NCBI RefSeq assembly: GCF_000024845.1
Contig: NC_013501.1
Coordinates: 1-64,000 of the forward strand
Reading direction: 5' to 3'
DNA from: Rhodothermus marinus DSM 4252
GTDB taxonomy: Bacteria; Bacteroidota; Rhodothermia; Rhodothermales; Rhodothermaceae
Length of the DNA: 64,000 nt
Below are positions 27,092 through 35,925 of the stretch, piece by piece. Positions within the stretch are counted from its first letter, which is position 1; every line of letters begins with the position of its first letter. The notes under the pieces are model-generated. The model was not told where the DNA came from. It did no database searches and saw nothing but the letters and a program-made list of their open reading frames with translations. A program made the position numbers and the translations under genes.

Positions 27092-27598
27092 ATGCACCGC
27101 GCACGTGCCACGCTGATCGCACTGCTGCTGGCCTTTTCCTGCTCGGCGGTGGCCCAGCCTGTCCCACCCGATCGCGGGCGCGTGCTGCAGGCCGGTCTGG
27201 CCGCCGCGCCCGGACTAGGCGTGCAGCTCGGTTACATCTCACCCCGGAGCATCTACACGCTGGAAGGCATTTTTTACCTGGACACCGCCCCGTCTTTTGC
27301 CGGAGGCGAGGGCAACACGCAGCTCTCGCTGGCCTTCGGTTCGGCCTTTCGCATTACGGGGCTGATTCGCACGATGGGTAACGCACCGATCCTCTACGAC
27401 CTCGATGTGGGCCTGCGGCTGGGACCGGGCCTGCTCTTCACGCCAGGCGAAACCCGCGCCCAGAAAAACCAGCAGTTCGGTCTGTTTCTGGAGCCCTTCT
27501 TCCGGTTCGTGTCGGCCTTCGGCACCCGTCGGTTTTTCTTCGGCGAGGCCGGCCTGCACCGGCCGTTCTTCCGGGCCGGGCTGTGGTTCGTTTTCTGA
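27092..27598 (+). CDS. Small predicted outer-membrane protein
   Basis: A signal peptide (MHRARATLIALLLAFSCSAVAQ) is followed by about 145 residues of beta-strand-like sequence (GVQLGYISPRSIYTLEGIFYLD, NTQLSLAFGSAFRI, GLRLGPGLLFTPG) ending FFRAGLWFVF, a typical barrel end with terminal Phe. I know no family name. ATG 27092 was chosen because it starts the signal peptide; an upstream ATG at 27068 adds eight polar residues. It converges on the phosphatase gene with no spacer. Confidence 0.62.
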   Translation: MHRARATLIALLLAFSCSAVAQPVPPDRGRVLQAGLAAAPGLGVQLGYISPRSIYTLEGIFYLDTAPSFAGGEGNTQLSLAFGSAFRITGLIRTMGNAPILYDLDVGLRLGPGLLFTPGETRAQKNQQFGLFLEPFFRFVSAFGTRRFFFGEAGLHRPFFRAGLWFVF

Positions 27599-28255
27599 TC
27601 AGATCAGATCCTGGCGCGGGATCGAGATGAACGTGCGCTCCGGGAGCCGGACGGCCGTCAGGCGGCCCAGCCCCGGATGGGGATAGACGCAGCCGGTGTC
27701 GATGGCGATGAGTTTCTCCCGGTTGATGGGTTCGGGCACGGGCGTGTGGCCGCATACGACGGGCTTCTCCCAGGCGAAGCGGGGGGCGTTCAGGTGCTCC
27801 CGCTCCCAGAGAAACAGATCGGTGTGGGCAAAGCGACGCAGGTTTTCGGCGATGGTCAGATCGGGCTTCAGCCCACCGTGGACGAAGAAGAAATCCGGCG
27901 TGTCGTAATAGAGGAGCGTCTCGCGGATGAACGCCTCGTGCTCCTCAGGAATGCGAATCCCGTCGTTTCGATAGCTGTTGAGCGTGGTCAGCCCGCCGTT
28001 GATGAACCAGAGATCGGCCTCGCCCCGGTCCAGGTAGTTGAGCATCAGGGCCTCGTGGTTGCCCCGCAGAAAGACGCAGGAGATCTCTTCGCGAAGCCGG
28101 AGCAGCCGTTCGATGACGCCCCGGGCGTCGGGTCCACGGTCGATGTAATCGCCGATAAAGACGAGCTGATCGTCGCGCGTGGGCGCCAGCCGGTCGAGCA
28201 GGGCATCCAGCGTGCGGGCGCAGCCGTGAATATCGCCGATGGCTATCAGGGCCAT
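27599..28255 (-). CDS. Serine/threonine-type metallophosphatase
   Basis: The calcineurin-like fold is plain in 218 residues: GDIHG (8-12), FIGDYIDRGP, FLRGNHEAL, FFVHGGLKP and VVCGHTP. These supply the two-metal site. Such bacterial PrpA/ApaH-like enzymes remove phosphate from proteins or hydrolyse Ap4A; the sequence does not decide between these. It follows nusB on the minus strand with a 6-bp gap and so is likely co-transcribed with it. Confidence 0.9.
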   Translation of the reverse strand: MALIAIGDIHGCARTLDALLDRLAPTRDDQLVFIGDYIDRGPDARGVIERLLRLREEISCVFLRGNHEALMLNYLDRGEADLWFINGGLTTLNSYRNDGIRIPEEHEAFIRETLLYYDTPDFFFVHGGLKPDLTIAENLRRFAHTDLFLWEREHLNAPRFAWEKPVVCGHTPVPEPINREKLIAIDTGCVYPHPGLGRLTAVRLPERTFISIPRQDLI

Positions 28256-28261
28256 GATGGG

Positions 28262-28759
28262 CTACGACTTCGACGATTGCTGTTCGGCCAGGCGTTGTAG
28301 CAGCGTCTCCATGCCGATCAGCCCGCGTCCCGACTTCTTCAAGCGCCCCTGCCGCTGCAGGTCCAGCACCACAGCATCGAGCACGCCGTTGACGAACTGG
28401 CCGCTTTTCTCGGTGCTGTACTTCTTGGCCAGCTCGATGGCTTCGTTGATGGAAACCTTCGGGGGAATATCTTCAAACGCGAGCAATTCGCAAATGGCCA
28501 TGCGCAGCAGCAGCCGGTCGATCAGCGCAATGCGCGTCAGGTCCCAGTTTTTTACATGATCGGCGATCAGGCGATCGGCTTCCTCGCTGTAGTTGATCGT
28601 CCGGAGAAAAAGCTGGGTGGCAAACCGGAGCGCCTCCCGGTCGTCCTTCAGCGCGGGCCGCAGCACGGTGTCGATCACGTGCTCGGCCGTGTCGTGCCCC
28701 ACCTCGTAGGCGTACAGTGCCTGCAGTACCCGTTCCCGAACTTCCCTTCGGCTGTGCAT
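28262..28759 (-). CDS. nusB: Transcription antitermination protein NusB
   Basis: NusB binds boxA RNA with S10 and supports rRNA transcription. The 165 residues are all helical with the family signatures RREVRERVLQALYAYEVG at the start and the block IPPKVSINEAIELAKKYSTEKSGQFVNGVLDAV near the C-terminus. I chose ATG 28759; a TTG five codons earlier (28774) is possible. It is divergent from and partly overlaps the upstream open frame of comEC, supporting the later comEC start. Confidence 0.93.
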   Translation of the reverse strand: MHSRREVRERVLQALYAYEVGHDTAEHVIDTVLRPALKDDREALRFATQLFLRTINYSEEADRLIADHVKNWDLTRIALIDRLLLRMAICELLAFEDIPPKVSINEAIELAKKYSTEKSGQFVNGVLDAVVLDLQRQGRLKKSGRGLIGMETLLQRLAEQQSSKS

Positions 28760-28914
28760 CTTCCCGCGTGTCAAAGGACTGCTTCTTCCTCATCGAGCGC
28801 TGGTCCAATTCGCAAGGCGCCGGAAGGTTCTGCACCGGACCGGGATTCACGCAGGCTTGCCGGTTGCAGCTTCTGGAATCCGGTGTCTTTCCGGTCAGGA
28901 AGCCACTCGGTCTC

Positions 28915-31308
28915 ATGCCGTCGCTTCGCACCGCACCGCTTTTCTGGACGGCGCTCGGCCTGGTCCTCGGGATTCTGGTGGCCGACGCCCGGCCGATACC
29001 GGCCGGCTGGTGGCTGCTCGGCGCCGCTTGCACGGGGACGCTGGCGCTTGTTGCCCTGGTGGTGGATCAAAAACGCCGGCGCGCTATCCCGTCGTGGCCG
29101 ATCCCGCTGCTGCTGTGCGTGCTGTTTGTGGGGGCCGCCCGCCACCGGCTTCAGATGGCACCACCGCCCCCTTTCCCGCTCGACACGACAGCGGTCGTGC
29201 GGGCCGAAGTTCAGAAGACGCCCGAAGCGACCGCGTACGGCCTGCGCTTTCCGGCCCGCACGCGCCTGCTGCTGATCGGCCACGACACGCTGGCCGACCG
29301 GGTGCTGCTGGACGTGCGCCTGGTGGCCGACAGCCTGCCCGCGCTTGCGTGCGGTCAGCGCGTGCTGCTGGGCGGACGACTGGAGCCGCTTCGCGTCCCC
29401 CGCAATCCCGGGCTTCCGGACCGCACCGCACAGTGGCGGCGACAGGGCGTAGTCGCGCGCCTGGTGGTGGACGATCCCCGGCTCGTGCAGGTGCTCGACG
29501 CCCGCCGCTGCTTCACAGACCGGCTGGTTTCGCTCCGGGATTCGATCACCTCCGTGCTGCAGCGATACATGCCCCGGCCTGAAGCCCGGCACGTGGTGCA
29601 GGCCCTGCTGCTGGGCGATCGATCGGGGCTTTCCCCGGACGTTCGCAACCGGCTCGGCCGCGCCGGACTGGCCCACCTGCTGGCCATTTCGGGGCTGCAC
29701 GTGCTGCTGGTGGGGCTGGTGCTCTACGGCCTGCTCCGTCCGCTGCTGCTACGCCTGGGGCTGAGCTGGTGGAGCATGGAATGGACGCGCACCGTGCTGA
29801 CGCTACTCGTGCTGAGCGGCTACGTGCTGCTGGCCGGCGCTCCGGCCTCGGCCGTCCGCGCCCTGGTGATGACCGCGCTGTTTCTGGGAGCGACGCTGTT
29901 TCAGACGCCGCCGCATCCGCTGAATGCGCTGGGCGCTGCGGCCGTCGTGCTGCTGCTGGCCGATCCTGCCCAGCTCTTCGAGCCGGGCTTTCAACTTTCG
30001 TTTGCCGCCGTGATCGGCCTGCTGCTGGGCTGGCTGCCCCTGCAGCAACGCCTTCCGGCCGTCATTTTTCGCCGGCCCGCATTACGCTATCTGACTGGTA
30101 CGCTGCTGGTGACGCTGACGGCCACGCTGGCCACGGCGCCCTTCGTGCTCTACCATTTCGGCTACGTGTCACTGGCCGGGCTGCCGCTGAACCTTCTGGG
30201 TATCCCGCTGGCCGCGGGCGCCTTGGCGGGCGGCCTGCTCTCCGTGTTGAGCGCGCCGTTCAGTCCGGCGCTGGCCGAACTTTTCGGCCAGGCCGCCACG
30301 CTGTGTGCTTACCTGCTCCTGCAACTCGGCGAACTGGGCCTTCGCCTGCTTCGCCCTCTGGTGCTGCACGTGCCCGAACCGCCCTGGTGGATGCTGATAG
30401 CACCGCCGGTACTGTTGGGACTGTGGAGCAGATCTCCCGGCATCCGTCGCCGGTCCGGACTGGTGCTGCTCGGCGTGCTGAGCCTCGGTCTCTGGACGAC
30501 ACCACCCGCCGCGCCCCATCTGGACGTGCTGTTTTTCGACGTCGGCCATGGTGATGCCGTGCTGATCCGCGCACCCGGCGGCCGGCACCTGCTGATCGAT
30601 ACGGGCGGCCGCTATGGCGGACGCGTGGCGGCCGAATGGAGTCTACTGCCTTTCTTCCGACGATACGGGATCGATCGGCTCAATGCCGTGCTGATCACAC
30701 ACCCCGACGCCGATCACGCCGGCGGTCTCCCGCTACTGCTTCGCCGACTTGAAGTCGGCCGTGTGCTCGACAGCGGCACAGTTGACTCTTCGGCCCTTTC
30801 GCTGGAAATCGCCCATCTGATCGACAGCCTCCGGCTTCCACGCCAATCGCTGCAGGCCGGCGATACCGTTCGTCTGGATCCCGCACTGGTGCTCCAGGTA
30901 CTGGCGCCCGCGCCGAATGCCAGGGACGTACCCGACAACGAACGCTCCGTGGTGCTTCGGATGGTTTTCGGCCGGACGCGCTGGCTGTTTCTGGGCGATG
31001 CGGAACGCGAACTGGAACGCCAGCTCACGCAGGCCTACGGCGACCTGCTGGCAAGCGATGTGGTCAAGGTGGCCCACCACGGCTCCCGCACCAGCTCCAC
31101 CCCCGAACTGGTCCAGCAAGTGATCCCGACACGCGCACACCCCGTCCGGGCCGTGATCAGCAGCGGCTGGCGGGGCGTCAGCGACTCGGTTCGCGTTCGG
31201 TGGGAGCGTCAGGGCGCCCGGCTGTGGATCACGGCCGATTCCGGCGCGCTCTGGCTTCGCAGCGATGGCTGGCGGATCTGGCCGGTCGCCTGGCGCAGGG
31301 CTCAGTGA
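28915..31308 (+). CDS. comEC: ComEC/Rec2 DNA-uptake channel protein
   Basis: ComEC forms the inner-membrane channel that imports single-stranded DNA in natural transformation. From ATG 28915 it has 797 residues: an N-terminal DUF4131 region with helices, an OB-like soluble part, and the competence core of many helices with GLAHLLAISGLHVLLVGLVLYG and FQLSFAAVIGLLLG. A C-terminal metallo-beta-lactamase domain (about 540-797) has DVGHGDAVLIRAP, THPDADHAGG and VKVAHHGSRTSSTPE. The metal ligands are intact. The open frame reaches further upstream into nusB, but ATG 28915 follows AGGAAG and fits the family start. Confidence 0.94.
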   Translation: MPSLRTAPLFWTALGLVLGILVADARPIPAGWWLLGAACTGTLALVALVVDQKRRRAIPSWPIPLLLCVLFVGAARHRLQMAPPPPFPLDTTAVVRAEVQKTPEATAYGLRFPARTRLLLIGHDTLADRVLLDVRLVADSLPALACGQRVLLGGRLEPLRVPRNPGLPDRTAQWRRQGVVARLVVDDPRLVQVLDARRCFTDRLVSLRDSITSVLQRYMPRPEARHVVQALLLGDRSGLSPDVRNRLGRAGLAHLLAISGLHVLLVGLVLYGLLRPLLLRLGLSWWSMEWTRTVLTLLVLSGYVLLAGAPASAVRALVMTALFLGATLFQTPPHPLNALGAAAVVLLLADPAQLFEPGFQLSFAAVIGLLLGWLPLQQRLPAVIFRRPALRYLTGTLLVTLTATLATAPFVLYHFGYVSLAGLPLNLLGIPLAAGALAGGLLSVLSAPFSPALAELFGQAATLCAYLLLQLGELGLRLLRPLVLHVPEPPWWMLIAPPVLLGLWSRSPGIRRRSGLVLLGVLSLGLWTTPPAAPHLDVLFFDVGHGDAVLIRAPGGRHLLIDTGGRYGGRVAAEWSLLPFFRRYGIDRLNAVLITHPDADHAGGLPLLLRRLEVGRVLDSGTVDSSALSLEIAHLIDSLRLPRQSLQAGDTVRLDPALVLQVLAPAPNARDVPDNERSVVLRMVFGRTRWLFLGDAERELERQLTQAYGDLLASDVVKVAHHGSRTSSTPELVQQVIPTRAHPVRAVISSGWRGVSDSVRVRWERQGARLWITADSGALWLRSDGWRIWPVAWRRAQ

Positions 31309-32141
31309 TACAGGAACAGCGGCACCGTCGTCTTTTCGATCAGCGCCGAAGTCGAAGACCCGAACAGCAATTTCTTCAGCCCGGTGGTTGCATAGGCGCC
31401 GGCGACGATCAGGTCGGCCTGAATCTCCTGTGCAAACGCCACGATCGCCTCTTCCGGACGGTCGCCCTTCCGGGCCGTCGTGGTTACCTTGAAGCCATGC
31501 TCCTGCAGGTATTCCTGCACGAGCGAGAGCATCAGTCGGGTTTCGGCCTCTTCATCGTCGTAGACGGTCAGCACTTCCACGCTTACTTCGGTACCGAAAG
31601 GCCTGAGCTGGGCGAAGCGCTGCATCGTACGGGCGGCCGTATCGCTGCCGTCATAGGCGATCAGGACCCGTTGGATGGGTCGGTATTCGGTGCCTACGAT
31701 GAACGAAGGGCCGACGCTTTCCCGAACCACCCGCACCAGCGTCCTGGTTTTTTCCTCCGGATGGCTGTAGAAGAAGTGCGGCTCCTTTCCCACGACGAGC
31801 AGATCGTGCACTTTCATATCCTCCAGGATGCGGCGGAAAGGCACGCCCTCGGCCACTGTATTGCGATGCCGGAGCCCTTCTTTTTCGGCCACGTCGTCGA
31901 ATTCCTCGATCAGCCGACGGGCCACGGCCCGGGCTTCTTCCGTCATCTGCTCACGCAGCTTTTCGGCGTAGTACATGCTGCCGATGCCGCCGCCTCGCGC
32001 ACTGGCTTCGATATGGCCGGTGTCCACGACGGCCAGGCCAGTGACGCTGGCATCGTGCTGACGGGCAAGCTCGGCGGCATACCGGACGGCAATGCCGGTG
32101 TCCGTATCGGGATCGAGAGCGACAAGAATACGCCGGATCAT
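31302..32141 (-). CDS. Tandem-domain universal stress protein
   Basis: The protein has two UspA domains in 279 residues: MIRRILVALDPDTDTGIAVRYAAELA at the start and VLIAYDGSDTAARTMQRFAQL in the middle. The second domain ends with an ATP-binding GAYATTGLKKLLFGSSTSALIEKTTVPLFLY (G-2x-G-9x-G-S/T pattern). The first domain lacks a clear ATP motif. Its last seven bases overlap the end of comEC. A -33/-7 type promoter lies 34 bp upstream, at the edge of the oriC candidate. Confidence 0.93.
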   Translation of the reverse strand: MIRRILVALDPDTDTGIAVRYAAELARQHDASVTGLAVVDTGHIEASARGGGIGSMYYAEKLREQMTEEARAVARRLIEEFDDVAEKEGLRHRNTVAEGVPFRRILEDMKVHDLLVVGKEPHFFYSHPEEKTRTLVRVVRESVGPSFIVGTEYRPIQRVLIAYDGSDTAARTMQRFAQLRPFGTEVSVEVLTVYDDEEAETRLMLSLVQEYLQEHGFKVTTTARKGDRPEEAIVAFAQEIQADLIVAGAYATTGLKKLLFGSSTSALIEKTTVPLFLYH

Positions 32142-32174
32142 GGAGTCTGAACAGCTTGGTTCCGGTTGTGTGGC

Positions 32175-32205
32175 TAAAAGTACGAGTTTTCCCGGTTCCG
32201 GACAA
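32175..32205 (-). promoter_or_regulatory. Likely promoter of the universal stress protein gene
   Basis: On the minus strand TTG (32205-32203) is followed after 20 nt by TACTTTTA (32182-32175), one base from TAnnTTTG. The spacing equals that of the rplM promoter. Confidence 0.5.
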
Positions 32206-32230
32206 ACAGGAAGGGGCGCCGGTGTTTCAT

Positions 32231-32626
32231 TCATCCACAATGGATTTGTTTAAAAAATGTCGTCGTGTTGGTTTGTAGAAGGCTGTGGAAATGTGGATTT
32301 CGAAGTTGTGCACCGTGAAAAAAGTTGTTGTGGATAAAAACCGGGGGTATTCCACAACGTTATGCACAGCGGCCGAGTAACCAAATCGTCACATCTGGGG
32401 AATCCAGGCCGGTTTCGGAGAAACAATCCACGTTTCCACAGCAATCCACAGCTAACGACTCTGGTTCAGCGTCTCGTTATCCACCGTTGTCCACATTGTG
32501 GAAGGATGGGGAAAACCCGGGGAAAGCGGGGGTGGTTATCCACGGCTGTCCACACGGTGGAATTTTTCCCCGAATTATCCCCCGGGTTATCCCCGGCAAT
32601 CCACAGGTAATCCACAGCGTGGATAA
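32231..32626. other. Candidate chromosomal replication origin (oriC)
   Basis: This gene-free stretch of about 490 bp is crowded with DnaA-box 9-mers in both orientations. One perfect box: TGTGGATAA 32329-32337. One-mismatch boxes: TCATCCACA 32231, TTATGCACA 32360, TTATCCACC 32477, TTGTCCACA 32487, TTATCCACG 32536, TAATCCACA 32608 and CGTGGATAA 32618. Weaker copies CAATCCACA occur at 32442 and 32597, and CTGTCCACA at 32546. An A/T-rich segment (about 32246-32260) near the left end could be the unwinding site. No other place in the window has such a density. Confidence 0.82.
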
Positions 32627-32630
32627 AAAC

Positions 32631-33926
32631 TCATGGTTTGCCGAGCAGGCGGTACATTTCGCGCTTGTAGGCCTCGACGCCGGGCTGGTCGAAGGGATTG
32701 ACCTCGAGCAGGTAGCCGCTGATGGCCACGGCATGCATGAAGAAGTAAAGACAGGCGCCGAGTGGTCCGGGTGCCAGGCGTTCGAGCCAGACGGTCGAGA
32801 CGGGCGCGCCGCCGTCGGCGTGGGCTTTGCGCGTGCCTTCGTAGGCTTTGCGGTTGACTTCCTGCACCGTACGGCCGGCCAGGTAGGCCAGGCCGTCGCG
32901 ATCGTCGCCGGTATCCGGGATGGTCAGCGGTTCGGGTTCGCGTTCCACCATGAGGAACGTTTCGATCAGGTGCCGGCGGCCTTCCTGCACGTACTGGCCC
33001 AGCGAATGCAGGTCGGTGGAGTACTGGATGGCATCGGGGTAGAGCCCTTTGCCCGCTTTGCCCTCGCTTTCGCCGAAGAGTTGTTGCCACCAGGCGCCGA
33101 TGCCGCTCAGCCGTGGCTCGAAGACGGCCAGCAGTTCGATGGCGTAGCCGCGTTCGTGAAAGAGGTAGCGCAGGGCGGCATAGTCGAGAGCCGGGTTGTC
33201 GGAAGCGTCGGTCAGGCGCTCGCACATCTCGACGGCGCCGTAGAACAGCGAGCGGATGTCGATGCCGGCCACCGCGATGGGGAGCAGTCCGACGGGCGTC
33301 AGCACCGAGAAGCGGCCGCCGACGCCGGGTGGGATGGCGTAGCGTCGGTAGCCGAAGGTTTCGGCCATGTCGTGCAGGCGGCCGCGGGCCGGATCGGTGG
33401 TAACGATGATGCGGCGGGCGGCGTCCGGAAAGCGGGCTTCCAGCCAGGGACGCAGCACGCGAAAGGCCAGCATGGTCTCCAGCGTGGTGCCGCTTTTGGA
33501 GATGACGTTGACATAGACCGACTTGCCTTCCAGATAGGCCAGCAGTTCTTTCAGATAGCGGCCGCTCAGGTGGTGGCCGGCGAACAGTACCTCAGGAAGG
33601 CGTGGGCGCTCGGTCTCGGCCTCGACGGGTGACCGAAATTGCGGGGCGAGCGCTTCGATGACGGCCCGGGCGCCCAGATAGGAACCACCGATGCCCAGGC
33701 ACAGAAAGACGTCGGCCTGCTCGCGGATCTCGGCGGCCGTAGTGTCGATGTCTTCCAGCAGGGCATCGTCCGGCTGCAGCAGCAGGTCGCGCCAGCCGAG
33801 CATCTCGTGGCCGGGACCGGTACGCTCCAGCAGCATGCGATGAGCGGCTTCCGCGCGTGGGCGGACGGCCTCCAGATCGTGCGCTTCGAGAAAAGACAGG
33901 GCGGTGGAGAGATCGTAGCGAATCAT
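32631..33926 (-). CDS. pgi: Glucose-6-phosphate isomerase
   Basis: Pgi interconverts glucose-6-phosphate and fructose-6-phosphate. The 431-residue protein matches the shorter bacterial form: LCLGIGGSYLGARAVIEAL, VNVISKSGTTLETMLAFRVL, GGRFSVLTPVGLLPIAVAGID, and KGLYPDAIQYSTDLHSLGQYVQEG, with ISGYLLEVNPFDQPGVEAYK near the end. The minus-strand frame is open much further upstream, but ATG at 33926 begins the conserved part. The gene ends within a few bases of the oriC candidate. Confidence 0.95.
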   Translation of the reverse strand: MIRYDLSTALSFLEAHDLEAVRPRAEAAHRMLLERTGPGHEMLGWRDLLLQPDDALLEDIDTTAAEIREQADVFLCLGIGGSYLGARAVIEALAPQFRSPVEAETERPRLPEVLFAGHHLSGRYLKELLAYLEGKSVYVNVISKSGTTLETMLAFRVLRPWLEARFPDAARRIIVTTDPARGRLHDMAETFGYRRYAIPPGVGGRFSVLTPVGLLPIAVAGIDIRSLFYGAVEMCERLTDASDNPALDYAALRYLFHERGYAIELLAVFEPRLSGIGAWWQQLFGESEGKAGKGLYPDAIQYSTDLHSLGQYVQEGRRHLIETFLMVEREPEPLTIPDTGDDRDGLAYLAGRTVQEVNRKAYEGTRKAHADGGAPVSTVWLERLAPGPLGACLYFFMHAVAISGYLLEVNPFDQPGVEAYKREMYRLLGKP

Positions 33927-34004
33927 GGTAGCGTAAACACTGGCTGTGGGTTGTAACTTTATCTTCCGTAAGATCGAATTTTTCTGCATAGTCCACCGAA
34001 AATC

Positions 34005-35228
34005 ATGCGCGAATTTATTTCGGTCGAAGAAGCTCGAAACATCGTTCTGGAGCAGGTCACACCGCTTCCGGTCGAACGGGTGCCGCTGGCCGAGGCGCTG
34101 GGGCGGCGGCTGGCCGAGGCCGTGGTCAGCCGCGACGACATTCCGCCGTTTCCGAATGCGGCCATGGACGGCTATGCGGTGCGGCTGGCCGATGTGCAGC
34201 AGGTGCCTGCAACGCTTCGGGTCGTGGCCGACGTGGGGGCCGGACAGCTTCCGCCCGAGTCGATTCCGCCGGGCGCCTGCATCCGGATCATGACGGGCGC
34301 GCCGGTGCCGGCCTGGGCCGAGGCGGTCGTGCCCGTCGAGTGGACCGAAGCCGGGGCGAACGGCACCGTGCGCATTCTGCAGGCGCCGGCCGCCAATGAG
34401 AACATCCGTCCGGCCGGACAGGACGTGCGCGCTGGCGAGCGGTTCTTTGAGGTGGGCCAGCGCATCACGCCGCCGGCGGTGGCCATGCTGGCCACACTGG
34501 GCGTGGCCGAGGTGCCGGTTTTTCGGCGGCCCCGCGTGGCGATCGTCGCCACCGGCGACGAACTCATCGACGCGGGCCAGCCGCTCACGCCGGGACACAT
34601 CCGCGATTCGGCCGGACCCGGACTGGCCGCGCAGGCCCGATGGCTCGGGGCCGAGGTGATAGGGCCACAGCGGGTGCCCGACGATCGCGCCGCGCTGGAG
34701 CAGGCCGTCGAACAGGCGCTCGAAGCCGACGTGCTCGTGTTTTCCGGGGGCGTCTCGGTCGGGCTGTACGATCTGGTCCGACAGGTGCTCGACGGCCGCG
34801 GCACGCGGTGGCTTTTCTGGAAGATCCGCCAGCGGCCCGGCAAGCCGATGGCCTTCGGGCTGCTGGCGGGCAAACCGGTCTTCGGCCTGCCGGGCAATCC
34901 GGTTTCGTCGGCGCTGTGCTTCGATCAGTACGTGGCCCCGGCGCTCCGCCGCATGCAGGGACAGCAGGAGGTGTTGCGTCCGCGGTTTTCGGCCGTGCTG
35001 GAAGCGCCCACGCCGAAGAAGGCCGGCCTGCACTTCTACACGCGCGGCGTGGCCCGTCCGGGAAGCGATGGCCGCCTTCTGGTGCGCGACACCGGACCCC
35101 AGGGCTCCAACCTGTACCATTCGATGGTGCGGGCCAACTGCCTGATTCACCTGCCCGAGGCGCTCGAAGAAGCACCGGCCGGCCTCGAAGTGGAGATCGA
35201 ATGGCTCCCCTGGACACTGGAGCCGTGA
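34005..35228 (+). CDS. moeA: Molybdopterin molybdenumtransferase
   Basis: MoeA inserts molybdenum into adenylylated molybdopterin. In 407 residues I see the N-terminal block DDIPPFPNAAMDGYAVR, the central MoCF domain with VAIVATGDELIDAGQPLTPGHIRDSAG, SGGVSVGLYDLV and GKPVFGLPGNPVSSALCF, and a C-terminal beta-barrel domain. It starts 79 bp from the divergent pgi gene. The molybdate transporter genes modABC lie in the same window at 55-58 kb, so molybdenum cofactor use is expected. Confidence 0.96.
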   Translation: MREFISVEEARNIVLEQVTPLPVERVPLAEALGRRLAEAVVSRDDIPPFPNAAMDGYAVRLADVQQVPATLRVVADVGAGQLPPESIPPGACIRIMTGAPVPAWAEAVVPVEWTEAGANGTVRILQAPAANENIRPAGQDVRAGERFFEVGQRITPPAVAMLATLGVAEVPVFRRPRVAIVATGDELIDAGQPLTPGHIRDSAGPGLAAQARWLGAEVIGPQRVPDDRAALEQAVEQALEADVLVFSGGVSVGLYDLVRQVLDGRGTRWLFWKIRQRPGKPMAFGLLAGKPVFGLPGNPVSSALCFDQYVAPALRRMQGQQEVLRPRFSAVLEAPTPKKAGLHFYTRGVARPGSDGRLLVRDTGPQGSNLYHSMVRANCLIHLPEALEEAPAGLEVEIEWLPWTLEP

Positions 35229-35282
35229 ATTGTGTTATCTTAAAGACATCTGTAAACCCATTCATCAAACCCTCTGCCTGCC

Positions 35283-35897
35283 ATGATGCGCCTGCACACA
35301 CGGTTATGGCTGGTCGGTCTGCTCGGACTGGCCTTTATGCTGCCCGGACCTGAGAAGGAGCTGGAGATCGGTGCCAAAGCCCCGCTGGTCGATCTGAAGA
35401 TGCGCGACGTCTCGGGGAAGATGCTTTCCCTGAAAGACGTGGCCGGAGAGAACGGATTGCTGGTGATCTTTTCGTGCAACACCTGTCCCTGGGTGGCCGC
35501 CTGGGAAGATCGCTATCTGATCGTCGCACAGAAGGCAAAAGAACTGGGAATCGGCATGATCGCCGTGAATCCTAACGAAGCCTATCGGGATCGCGGCGAC
35601 GGCTTCGAGGACATGCAGCGACGGGCAAAGGAAAAAGGCTACACCTTCCCTTACGTGCTGGATGAAGGCTCAAAGCTGGCCGACGCCTTCGGGGCGACAC
35701 GCACGCCGCACGTGTTTCTGTTCAACAAAGACCTGGTGCTGGTCTATCGCGGCGCCATCGACGACAATGCGCGCAACCCTGAGGCCGTGAAGCATCATTA
35801 TCTGCTGGACGCCATGGAGGCGCTGGCGGCCGGCAAACCCATTCCGGTGGCCACCACGCGCTCGATCGGTTGCACCATCAAGCGCGTGGAAAGCTGA
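35283..35897 (+). CDS. Exported thioredoxin-fold protein
   Basis: A signal peptide (about 1-20) leads into a peroxiredoxin/TlpA-like thioredoxin fold. ELEIGAKAPLVDLKMRDVSGKMLSLKDV is the usual opening strand, FSCNTCPWVAAWEDRY holds the CxxC redox pair, and FGATRTPHVFLFNKDLVLVYRGAIDD has the cis-proline. The CNTCPW form resembles the AhpC/TSA-type redoxins found in exported Bacteroidota proteins. Its 204 residues carry only a single redox motif. It stands alone downstream of moeA and may guard periplasmic thiols. Confidence 0.85.
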   Translation: MMRLHTRLWLVGLLGLAFMLPGPEKELEIGAKAPLVDLKMRDVSGKMLSLKDVAGENGLLVIFSCNTCPWVAAWEDRYLIVAQKAKELGIGMIAVNPNEAYRDRGDGFEDMQRRAKEKGYTFPYVLDEGSKLADAFGATRTPHVFLFNKDLVLVYRGAIDDNARNPEAVKHHYLLDAMEALAAGKPIPVATTRSIGCTIKRVES

Positions 35898-35925
35898 GAT
35901 TGGTGCCTTAGAAAATCCGACCTGT

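Noticed and set aside
33927-35150. Extension of the pgi frame upstream to 35150
   Set aside because: The added part is antisense to moeA and has no motif; Pgi homology starts at 33926.
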